In this document: one piece after another, positions 1 to 5,013 of the stretch
How the letters are laid out: each line of letters starts with the position of its first letter
How positions within the stretch are numbered: the first letter of the stretch is position 1
Source: Candidatus Aegiribacteria sp.
Lineage (GTDB): Bacteria > Fermentibacterota > Fermentibacteria > Fermentibacterales > Fermentibacteraceae
Length of the DNA: 5,013 bases
Reading direction: 5' to 3'
Assembly (NCBI GenBank): GCA_021107345.1
Contig: JAIOSX010000034.1
Span: forward strand, 1 to 5,013
Notes under the pieces: generated by a model
What the model was told of the DNA's origin: nothing
What the model saw: the letters and a program-made list of their open reading frames with translations, nothing else
Database searches by the model: none
Program-made: the position numbers and the translations under genes

Positions 1-660
1 ACTGGAGCAGGAGAGAGAGAAGGCCTCAAGAAGCCTGATGATGTTTTTTCTGGGTTCCAGTGTGCCGAGAAAAAGCAGGAAACGCGCCGGAAGATCGTAC
101 AGTTCCAGAACTGATTCAAGTGTTTCCGGACAGGTTATCCGCTCGAATCTGTTGGAGATGCCCAGGTGTATCACGTTGATCTTATCGGTGACCCAGGGGA
201 AAATCCTCTCAAGTTCCGAAGCGGTGAAGAAGGAATCAGTAATAATCTGACGTGCTTTCCGGAGGTATACCGGAAACAGCCTGCCGGACAGGACGGACCT
301 GAACTTGTGAGTTTCCGGGTTTGTGTAATTAGAGAGGTCGTGTACGGTTATAACCCCCGGTACAGGTAGAATGAACGGTAGAGGATAGACGGGATCATGA
401 AAAAGCTGGATTCCGTCCTTTTTCATTTGCCTGGGCAGGCCTGCCTGATACCATAATTGCAGGTGGGGAGAGGGAAAGGAAACTTGAACCGTTCTGAACC
501 TGTCGGGAAGATTCAGCGAGAACGGGATAGACCGATTTGTATAAAGAATATACTCATTACTGTTATCTATTTTCGCCAGTGCTCTTAGAAGATGAAAGAT
601 GTAATTGGGTATTCCAGCCCTCAGAACTGTCAGAGGAGAAATTTTCATGCCAATTCTCAT
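1..660 (-). CDS. Glycosyltransferase family 4 protein, N-terminal part (runs off left edge)
   Basis: This is the first 220 residues of a GT-B fold glycosyltransferase of family GT4; the C-terminal catalytic half lies beyond base 1. It begins at ATG 660 with MRIGMKISPL. Visible features are a GIPNYI glycine loop (16-21), QLWYQ near residue 70, LPVPGVITVHDLS with His107, the linker-like segment ARQIITDSFFTASEL, and LFLGTLEPRKN. In the last, Leu201 opens LEPRKN and Arg204/Lys205 sit where GT4 enzymes bind the donor phosphates. It aligns without a gap to the glycosyltransferase starting at 945 on the other strand, which fixes the start although the ribosome site upstream is weak (AGAGACGG region). 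The family moves a sugar from a nucleotide-sugar donor, usually to a lipid-linked or polymeric acceptor in the cytoplasm; closest in pattern to the mannosyltransferase-like MtfB/WbdB type, but the sugar is unknown. No signal peptide or membrane segment is seen. Family call firm, substrate not. Confidence 0.93.
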   Translation of the reverse strand, partial: MRIGMKISPLTVLRAGIPNYIFHLLRALAKIDNSNEYILYTNRSIPFSLNLPDRFRTVQVSFPSPHLQLWYQAGLPRQMKKDGIQLFHDPVYPLPFILPVPGVITVHDLSNYTNPETHKFRSVLSGRLFPVYLRKARQIITDSFFTASELERIFPWVTDKINVIHLGISNRFERITCPETLESVLELYDLPARFLLFLGTLEPRKNIIRLLEAFSLSCSS

Positions 661-739
661 ATATACTGCCGTCTCTACCATGCACCTGTGAAAAGGGTCA
701 GCAGGGATAAACCGTGCATTCCGATTTTTTAAGGAAGTA

Positions 740-753
740 ATTCAAATTTGAAT
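740..753. repeat. Perfect 14-bp palindrome ATTCAAATTTGAAT, candidate operator
   Basis: The sequence ATTCAAATTTGAAT reads identically on both strands, centred between bases 746 and 747, with no spacer. It lies about 80 bases upstream of the leftward glycosyltransferase start and about 190 bases upstream of the rightward start. A gapless AT-rich dyad in a divergent promoter region is the usual form of a binding site for a dimeric repressor or activator. It is too short and too AT-rich to act as a terminator and has no following T run. The regulator, if any, is not in the window. Confidence 0.45.
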
Positions 754-926
754 ATAACATTACTCTTATGCAGGTAGTTATCTATCCTCTTCGAAAAGAC
801 ATTTTGTAACATGCACACAGGACTTCAATCCGGAGATTCAGTATATTTCACCATGTATTCGGTATCTATAACAGCAGTAAAAGGGGCAGTATCTCCCTCA
901 TTTCATGAAGTGTCAGGATTATTAAT

Positions 927-933
927 AAGGGAG
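927..933 (+). promoter_or_regulatory. Ribosome binding site AAGGGAG that decides a TTG start
   Basis: AAGGGAG, continuing as AAGGGAGTGAT, matches 9 of 11 bases of the anti-Shine-Dalgarno complement AAGGAGGTGAT. It runs into the GTG at 933, so GTG 933 cannot be served by it. The next start codon in frame, TTG 945, lies 11 bases after the GGGAG core, at the long end of the usable range. The match therefore favours TTG 945 over GTG 933. Confidence 0.6.
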
Positions 934-944
934 TGATTATTTCA

Positions 945-2063
945 TTGAGAATAGGATTGGAAATTTCGCCACTGGCAATTAATGCTTCGGGAATACCGAA
1001 TTACATATTAAGGCTGCTTCATGGATTCGCCTCGGTCGACAAAGAGAACCAGTACTTCCTTTACACCAATAAACCAGTTCCCTTTGACCTTGCGCTGCCT
1101 GACAATTTCAGAACAGTAATAGTGAAAAGACCTCTTCCCCGTTTTCAATTGTGGTTTCAGATGGCTCTTCCATTGAGGCTGAGAAAAGATAAAATTGATG
1201 TTTTTCACGGTCTTTTTTCCCGATTGCCCTTTGTACTTCCCGTGCCCGGAGTTATTACAATTCACGATCTTTCCGGATACAAAATGCCCGGGCTTCACAA
1301 GAGAAAGACACATTTCACAAATCTCATATACCCCCTTTTCGCTAAAAAAGCATCAAGGATAATCGCAGTTTCTGAATTTACTTCAAAGGAGCTTTCATCC
1401 TGCTTTCCGGAAGTATCCAGCAAGACAACCGTAATTTATGAGGCTGCCCCGCCGGAATACTCGGAAGTAACAGAGGAATCTGAACTTGACAGAGTCAGGG
1501 AGAAATACAATCTGCCCAGCCACTTCTTTCTATTCCTCGGAACCCTCGAACCGCGAAAGAATCTACCAAGGTTGATGGAAGCTTTTCTTCAGGAGGTTGA
1601 TTCAATTCCCCATTCACTGATCATATCCGGAGCCATTGGATGGAAAACGAAAGAGCTGTTCAATAAACTGAAAATATCCGGCGCTGAAGATAGAATAAAG
1701 CTGACAGGTTTCGTTGATAGAGAGGATATTCCAGCTCTTCTTTCATTAGCCGGGGCCTTTATCTATCCATCCCTCTATGAGGGATTCGGTCTTCCGGTTC
1801 TTGAGGCAATGGCATGCGGTACCCCTGTAATAACCTCAAATGTTTCATCAATGCCCGAAATAGCCGGCGACGCTGCTCTTCTGGTTGATCCACTATCAAC
1901 GGAGAGCATTGCCAATGCCATAAGTATTCTTGCCCATGATGAAGGTAAAAGGACGTTACTCCGCGAAAGGGGATTGGAAAGGGCCGGAGAGTTCAGCTGG
2001 GAGGAAACCGCAAGAAAAACTCTTGAAGTATACAGATTGATATTGTCGGAAGAGAAGAACTGA
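945..2063 (+). CDS. Glycosyltransferase family 4 (MtfB/WbdB-like), complete
   Basis: A complete GT4 glycosyltransferase of 372 residues when started at TTG 945, the normal size for the family. The N-terminal Rossmann domain shows RIGLEISPL (2-10), GIPNYI (16-21), QLWFQ and PGVITIHDLS with His107. The domain junction carries SRIIAVSEFTSKEL, and the C-terminal domain opens with LFLGTLEPRKN (Arg204 and Lys205, donor phosphate contacts in this family). The E-x7-E signature is intact in YEGFGLPVLEAMACG (Glu279 and Glu287), followed by GTPVITSNVSSMPEIAGDAA, typical of O-antigen mannosyltransferase-like enzymes. It should use a nucleotide-sugar donor with retention of configuration; sugar and acceptor are not shown. 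A start at GTG 933 would add four residues but overlaps the ribosome site, while TTG 945 aligns residue for residue with the divergent paralog. It is first of three closely packed plus-strand genes; its TGA directly abuts the next ATG. Confidence 0.96.
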   Translation: MRIGLEISPLAINASGIPNYILRLLHGFASVDKENQYFLYTNKPVPFDLALPDNFRTVIVKRPLPRFQLWFQMALPLRLRKDKIDVFHGLFSRLPFVLPVPGVITIHDLSGYKMPGLHKRKTHFTNLIYPLFAKKASRIIAVSEFTSKELSSCFPEVSSKTTVIYEAAPPEYSEVTEESELDRVREKYNLPSHFFLFLGTLEPRKNLPRLMEAFLQEVDSIPHSLIISGAIGWKTKELFNKLKISGAEDRIKLTGFVDREDIPALLSLAGAFIYPSLYEGFGLPVLEAMACGTPVITSNVSSMPEIAGDAALLVDPLSTESIANAISILAHDEGKRTLLRERGLERAGEFSWEETARKTLEVYRLILSEEKN

Positions 2064-3071
2064 ATGCGAATTCTTATAGCTTCATCAGGTACAATCCCCG
2101 GTTATTCCGGAGGCTGGACCACAACCCTTGATCTACTCGGAGACAGTCACCAGTCAATGTATGTAATCTCCAGCGCGAAACCCGGTCTTCACATCATGGA
2201 AGGAGTACAGTACCTTGGTCTGGGCCTCAACGACCGCTACACGAGGTTGATCAGGAAAACAATTGCTTCATACGCGGTAAAGTGGGCATATAAAAAATTC
2301 AACGCGGATTTTGTCATGTGCCTGGATGCTTTCATGGGTTTCTCGGTACAAAAAACCGGTTTACCGTATGCAATGAGGTTTCACACGAAGGTTGATCCTT
2401 CAGTGATAGGCGCCCCTTTGGATAATCTCCTCAGAGGAGCCCTCTTCTCTACTGCCTGCAAAGGATCGGATGTTCCGGGTGTGGAGGAGTTTCCCCATAA
2501 CCAGGATCTGTCGCGTTTCAGTTTTGCTCCCGCCGTAAAACCTGAACGGGCTTTGCTTCTAACCTGCATCAATGAAGTTCATGAACCCGATCTTTTCATT
2601 GAGGGAATATGCCTTTCCAGAAGTATGAAGGGGGATATAATAGGAACCGGCCCGTCAAAAACGAGAATAGAAAAAGTCTGTCACAGTACCGGCGGAAAGG
2701 TCAACTGCCTTGAACCTGTCCCAAGATTGCAGGTAGGACAGCTGTCGGGAAAATATCAGGTGGGTGTGGCGACCATAATAAGGCGTGACAAGGTTGTATA
2801 TCAGATGAAGGTCAGTATGTACCTGGCCTGCGGAATGCATACCCTGGTTAAACCCTATACGCATATAGTCAAGGAAGCTCCCGAACTGGTTGAAACCTTC
2901 TCGTCTCCACGAGAGCTTGCGGACAGGCTGGACGAGGTCGAGGACAGATGGCGGGAACTGGAATCAAGACGGGTGAGAGGAAGGGAGTGGGTATTGAAGA
3001 ATTACTCGGTTGATATCCCCAGAAAGAGATTCGAAGAGATCCTAAAAAACACCTTCTCAAATTGCAGATGA
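2064..3071 (+). CDS. Divergent GT-B fold glycosyltransferase (GT4-like)
   Basis: This 335-residue protein has the outline of a two-domain GT-B glycosyltransferase but weak family residues. It opens with MRILIASSGTIPGYSGGW, a strand and glycine loop usual for the fold. AMRFHTKVD lies mid N-domain, and FPHNQDLSRFSF matches the hinge consensus (PHGVDxxxF). The second domain has DIIGTGPSKTRIE, a later VYQMKVSMYLACG segment equivalent to the K-x-x-EYLACG stretch, and a closing helix REWVLKNYSVDIPRKRFEEIL. Odd points: the usual GRxxxxK after the hinge reads LTCINEVHEPD, and the two glutamates of E-x7-E are replaced by Val244 and Met252. It may use a different donor-binding mode, or be weakly active or inactive. 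ATG 2064 begins on the base after the upstream stop, with GGAAGAG ahead, so the two are translationally coupled and probably act on one glycan. Donor and acceptor unknown. Confidence 0.85.
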   Translation: MRILIASSGTIPGYSGGWTTTLDLLGDSHQSMYVISSAKPGLHIMEGVQYLGLGLNDRYTRLIRKTIASYAVKWAYKKFNADFVMCLDAFMGFSVQKTGLPYAMRFHTKVDPSVIGAPLDNLLRGALFSTACKGSDVPGVEEFPHNQDLSRFSFAPAVKPERALLLTCINEVHEPDLFIEGICLSRSMKGDIIGTGPSKTRIEKVCHSTGGKVNCLEPVPRLQVGQLSGKYQVGVATIIRRDKVVYQMKVSMYLACGMHTLVKPYTHIVKEAPELVETFSSPRELADRLDEVEDRWRELESRRVRGREWVLKNYSVDIPRKRFEEILKNTFSNCR

Positions 3072-3090
3072 TGGCGAGTTCGGAATGATG

Positions 3091-3097
3091 AGGGAGG
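3091..3097 (+). promoter_or_regulatory. Strong ribosome binding site AGGGAGG before an ATT codon
   Basis: AGGGAGG lies in the 35-base gap after the glycosyltransferase stop at 3069-3071. It is 9 bases upstream of ATT 3107, ideal spacing, and directly abuts CTG 3098, too close for that codon. No ATG, GTG or TTG in the sulfotransferase frame follows until ATG 3182, 84 bases downstream and past the PAPS-binding loop. The site therefore argues for initiation near 3107. Confidence 0.6.
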
Positions 3098-3106
3098 CTG
3101 AGAAGA

Positions 3107-3937
3107 ATTTACATTACTGACAGAATAGCGTTCGTTCAGCTGCAGAAAACAGGATGTTCTCACGTATCCCGGATTCTGGCGATGATATCTCCAGATGGAC
3201 AGGGAGAGATGCATTCCAGGCTTCCTATGAATATCATCAACAGTGGGCGTCTGATAGCGGGTTCGGTGCGAAATCCCTGGGACTGGTACGTCTCTCTTTG
3301 GGGTTACGGATGTGACGGCAAAGGGGTTCTGCATAGTCAACTCGCCGGGTCCAGGAAAATTGGCGGTCATGGACTCATAGGATCCCCCTTAAAAGGAATA
3401 TGTGATTTGCTGCATGATCTAACTCGTAACAGAAGGTTCTGGATGGAAGTCTACTCCGACTCCGACTCACCGGAACTGTTCCGAAGATGGCTGAATGCAC
3501 TTCTGGATTTACCCGGACGTAGAGAGATGCGAGGAGAATACAGCAAGTCCTCACTGAGCAGATTCGCCGGTCTCTACACATATAGATACTGCTATCTGTT
3601 CCATGATACCGATGCCCATCTGTTTGATGGCAATATTAATAACATGCGATCTCTTGCGGAAGCGGACAGGAAGCACAATATGGTCGGTCATGTGATAAAG
3701 ATGGAAAATATAACCGAAGGTATAATGGAAATGTTCAAGAAAAGCGGCACTCCTGTTGAACCTGATTTCAAGGGTAGGATTGAATCACTGAACCGGACCA
3801 ATCCATCCTCCAGAAGAAAGGATTTTTCTCTCTACTATGATAGTGAAACCTCGAAACTTGTAGGAAAGAGAGATGTCCTTATAACTGATAAATACGGCTA
3901 CAGACCTCCCGAATCCGGCCAGCTTTCCTCTTCGTAG
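3107..3937 (+). CDS. Sulfotransferase (PAPS-dependent, carbohydrate type), non-ATG start
   Basis: A cytosolic sulfotransferase of about 276 residues that would move sulfate from PAPS to a hydroxyl or amino group, probably on the glycan made by the neighbouring glycosyltransferases (inference). Counting from ATT 3107, RIAFVQLQKTGCSHVSRIL (6-24) is the 5'-phosphosulfate loop (QKTG, like PKTGG). His36 in MHSRLP sits where related heparan-type enzymes have a conserved KH. RLIAGSVRNPWDWYVSLW (48-65) is the 3'-phosphate motif with Arg55 and Ser63. VGHVIKMENI (193-202) and DKYGY (261-265) match the family's C-terminal pattern. ATG 3182 would delete the PAPS loop and cannot be the start. In-frame TGA codons stand at 3086 and 3089, leaving only CTG 3098 or ATT 3107 unless one base is in error; ATT is preferred because AGGGAGG lies 9 bases upstream. 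The 11 residues after the conserved GY come from the region overlapping the opposite-strand gene. Function likely, exact start uncertain. Confidence 0.85.
   Translation: MYITDRIAFVQLQKTGCSHVSRILAMISPDGQGEMHSRLPMNIINSGRLIAGSVRNPWDWYVSLWGYGCDGKGVLHSQLAGSRKIGGHGLIGSPLKGICDLLHDLTRNRRFWMEVYSDSDSPELFRRWLNALLDLPGRREMRGEYSKSSLSRFAGLYTYRYCYLFHDTDAHLFDGNINNMRSLAEADRKHNMVGHVIKMENITEGIMEMFKKSGTPVEPDFKGRIESLNRTNPSSRRKDFSLYYDSETSKLVGKRDVLITDKYGYRPPESGQLSSS
3898..3937. other. Tail-to-tail 40-bp overlap of two sulfotransferase genes
   Basis: The plus-strand sulfotransferase ends with TAG at 3935-3937, while the minus-strand sulfotransferase stops with TAG read from 3900 to 3898. Both therefore code through the same 40 bases in opposite directions. 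The overlap encodes RPPESGQLSSS past the conserved GY on one strand, and most of the terminal FYEEESWPDSGGL on the other. There is no intergenic space for a terminator, and I see no hairpin followed by a T run on either strand here, so transcripts probably run into each other. Confidence 0.8.
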
Positions 3938-4845
3938 AACAATTCCCAGACAGGGGATGTAATGCTTCTGATCTTCTCAATCTCTTCATCACTGAAGGAT
4001 TTTTTCCATGCATCCGCCAGTGAGGCGGAATCCTGTCTGAATTCATGAATGCTGCTGCCCTGTGTTACAGGATTACGGTTACAGCACAGGGAATCTATCT
4101 TTTCAGCCACCCCTCTGCTCCAGCTCAGTCCCAGAGACTCGTAGATCTCCCTGAAACCGTTCAGGTAATCCCTGGAAAGATTCTCATGATTTACTACTGT
4201 CCATTCCGGGTGGTCCTTCCTGTATCGGTCCACCACGGTATGAAAAACCTTCCAGCATAAAGAGGCATCCTCCAGGAGGTAGTGATCCGGCATCGGTCTT
4301 GAAGCCGCCCTGGAGCGGATCTCGGATTGGAGATCCGATGGCAGATCGGCCATAAGATGTTCCTGCTGGAGGAAATCCTCCACAGGAGTCCGCCAGTTCA
4401 GCCTTCTTACACTGTTTACATATGCCCCCGGATGCCTGACCATTAAAATAACAGCTGCATCGTATTCATCAGCTACCCATTCGGCTGACATAAGTGCGAT
4501 AGGATCCTTCAGCAGAGGAATCATGCGTCCATTTGCGACAAGAGCTGTCCTGCGAAGCACATTTCCGATTTTCCTGAGCCTGCCGACCGGTGACCTGCTC
4601 CCCTCGGCTCCGTATATGATATCCATAATACATCTGTTTCGGATGAATCTCCTCATGGCGGGCATCTGCTCCGGAAGAATACGCTGATAATGCCGCTTCA
4701 GCGGGTTTTCAGGGAAGATACAGGGTAGAGGGATGAGATGATTAAAAGGCTCCCACACCTGGAAGGCCTCTCCCGAAAGGCACAGCATTCTGCCCATCCA
4801 GGAGGTTCCCATCCTGTTACCTCCGGTAACAAGAATGCATCTCAC
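3898..4845 (-). CDS. Sulfotransferase family protein (Sulfotransfer_1/3 type)
   Basis: A 315-residue PAPS-dependent sulfotransferase, cytosolic, with no signal peptide or membrane span. It begins at GTG 4845, nine bases after GAGGGA; the ATG overlapping this codon is out of frame. CILVTGGNRMGTSWMGRML (3-21) is the 5'-phosphosulfate loop (TGxxRSGTSW consensus, with Met12 for Ser). AAVILMVRHPGAYVNSVRRL is the 3'-phosphate motif with Arg137 and Ser145. WTVVNHENLSRD (215-226) matches the usual vryEdL segment, and FSDEEIEKIRSITSPVWELF closes the fold. It clearly belongs to a different sulfotransferase group from the plus-strand gene it meets tail to tail, whose loop reads QKTG. Its substrate is not shown by the sequence; the adjacent glycosyltransferases suggest a polysaccharide or glycolipid. 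It follows a GreA-like gene by 22 bases on the same strand and may be read with it. A lipid or small-molecule acceptor is the alternative. Confidence 0.92.
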   Translation of the reverse strand: MRCILVTGGNRMGTSWMGRMLCLSGEAFQVWEPFNHLIPLPCIFPENPLKRHYQRILPEQMPAMRRFIRNRCIMDIIYGAEGSRSPVGRLRKIGNVLRRTALVANGRMIPLLKDPIALMSAEWVADEYDAAVILMVRHPGAYVNSVRRLNWRTPVEDFLQQEHLMADLPSDLQSEIRSRAASRPMPDHYLLEDASLCWKVFHTVVDRYRKDHPEWTVVNHENLSRDYLNGFREIYESLGLSWSRGVAEKIDSLCCNRNPVTQGSSIHEFRQDSASLADAWKKSFSDEEIEKIRSITSPVWELFYEEESWPDSGGL

Positions 4846-4854
4846 TGAAAGAAT

Positions 4855-4860
4855 TCCCTC
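4855..4860 (-). promoter_or_regulatory. Ribosome binding site GAGGGA for the GTG-started sulfotransferase
   Basis: On the minus strand GAGGGA, inside AGAGGGA, lies 9 bases before GTG 4845. It sits in the 22-base gap after the stop codon of the GreA-like gene and explains how a GTG-started second gene is translated. Its spacing equals that of AGGGAGG before ATT 3107. Confidence 0.65.
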
Positions 4861-4867
4861 TGCCCGG

Positions 4868-5013
4868 TCACGGGTTTATCAGATCCAGTATTTCAAGGGA
4901 GACAATTCTCCACTCAGTGCAGCTATCACCTGGAAGAACTGCAATATCTCCGATAGTTTTTCCCAGAAGAGTATTACCAAGTGGCGCCATGTAATTGATT
5001 CTGCCATTTTCCG
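4868..5013 (-). CDS. GreA/GreB-family transcription elongation factor, C-terminal end (runs off right edge)
   Basis: Only the last 48 codons, ending at TGA 4870-4868, are in the window. The reading frame gives NGRINYMAPLGNTLLGKT, then IGDIAVLPGDSCTEWRIVSLEIL and a short tail DLINP. This matches the FKBP-like C-terminal domain of GreA and GreB: the hydrophobic strand, SPLGxALLGK-like turn, GD, then a proline-glycine turn and the final EWRIVSLEI strand. The family binds the RNA polymerase secondary channel and stimulates cleavage of backtracked transcripts; the N-terminal coiled coil with the acidic tip that does this lies outside the window, so activity cannot be judged. GreA, GreB and shorter Gre-like proteins share this domain, so no symbol is given. 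It is 22 bases upstream of the minus-strand sulfotransferase. This pairing of a core transcription gene with a glycan-modifying gene marks the likely edge of the polysaccharide region. Confidence 0.83.
   Translation of the reverse strand, partial: ENGRINYMAPLGNTLLGKTIGDIAVLPGDSCTEWRIVSLEILDLINP

Larger units (their letters stand above)
661..944. promoter_or_regulatory. Divergent intergenic region between two glycosyltransferase genes
   Basis: This 284-base stretch separates two divergently read glycosyltransferase genes and must hold promoters for both directions unless the left gene is read otherwise. It is richer in A and T than the genes beside it and I found no coding frame worth calling. 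The clearest element is the 14-base palindrome at 740-753. A TATAAC hexamer at 867-872 could be a -10 box for the rightward genes, but no good -35 lies at the right distance, so I do not call a promoter. The 7-mer CATGCAC occurs twice in direct orientation (679-685 and 810-816), which may be chance. Confidence 0.5.

Noticed and set aside
11..20. Dinucleotide run (GA)5 inside the left glycosyltransferase, a possible phase-variation tract
   Set aside because: Five units are too few to expect frequent slippage, and the frame is intact across it.
38..369. Overlapping plus-strand open frames of 70 and 67 codons
   Set aside because: They lie opposite the strongly supported minus-strand glycosyltransferase, have no recognisable motifs and no ribosome site.
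679..816. Direct repeat CATGCAC at 679-685 and 810-816
   Set aside because: A seven-base match within an intergenic region is expected by chance and the flanking bases do not agree.
844..872. Sigma-70-like promoter with TATAAC at 867-872
   Set aside because: The -35 position reads TATTTC, a poor match, so only the -10-like hexamer is noted in the intergenic entry.
1008..1313. Minus-strand open frame of 101 codons
   Set aside because: It is antisense to conserved GT4 residues of the rightward gene and shows no family pattern.
3085..3120. Mini-ORF ATG ATG with 11 codons (MMREAEKNLHY) before the sulfotransferase, as a leader peptide or a programmed frameshift
   Set aside because: It has no good ribosome site and no recognised slippery sequence near its TGA; it is kept only as the one-base-error alternative for the sulfotransferase start.
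3002..3370. Minus-strand open frame of 122 codons
   Set aside because: It spans the end of one gene and the start of the sulfotransferase, whose PAPS motifs are clear on the plus strand; its translation resembles nothing known.
4058..4091. Inverted repeat CCCTGTG / CACAGGG with a 20-base loop
   Set aside because: It lies inside the coding part of the minus-strand sulfotransferase, has no T run after it and is short enough to be chance.
4045..4260. Plus-strand open frame of 71 codons
   Set aside because: It is antisense to the minus-strand sulfotransferase and shows no motif or ribosome site.

Overview
This window looks like part of a bacterial chromosome carrying surface-polysaccharide genes, next to a housekeeping gene at the right edge. 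It holds three GT-B fold glycosyltransferases, two sulfotransferases of different types, and the last 48 codons of a GreA/GreB-type transcription elongation factor. Shine-Dalgarno-like purine runs (GGGAG, AGGGAGG, GAGGGA) precede several starts and non-ATG starts are common. Base composition is moderate, with no tRNA, rRNA, CRISPR array or insertion sequence. I cannot name the organism. A free-living bacterium making a sulfated envelope or exopolysaccharide fits best.

Layout. (1) 660..1, minus strand: the first 220 codons of a family GT4 glycosyltransferase that runs off the left edge. (2) 661..944: a 284-base divergent intergenic region with a perfect 14-base palindrome, a candidate operator. 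(3) 945..3937, plus strand: three closely packed genes, namely a complete GT4 glycosyltransferase, a divergent GT-B glycosyltransferase starting on the base after the previous stop codon, and a small sulfotransferase. (4) 4845..3898, minus strand: a second sulfotransferase of another type, whose 3' end overlaps the plus-strand sulfotransferase by 40 bases. (5) 5013..4868, minus strand: the C-terminal end of a GreA/GreB-family protein, 22 bases upstream of the second sulfotransferase and probably co-transcribed with it.

How they may work together (inference): the glycosyltransferases would add sugars from nucleotide-sugar donors to a growing glycan on the cytoplasmic side of the membrane. The sulfotransferases would transfer sulfate from PAPS to hydroxyl or amino groups of that glycan or its precursor. 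No polymerase, flippase, PAPS-synthesis or export gene lies in the window, so the full pathway must be sought outside it.

The most useful readings are these. The two divergent GT4 proteins are paralogs that align without a gap from residue 1 to about residue 217, which moves the plus-strand gene's start to TTG 945. The first sulfotransferase has its PAPS-binding loop upstream of its first ATG, so it must begin at a rare codon (ATT 3107 or CTG 3098) or carry a one-base frameshift. The middle glycosyltransferase lacks the usual catalytic and donor-binding residues of its fold. The two sulfotransferase genes overlap tail to tail.
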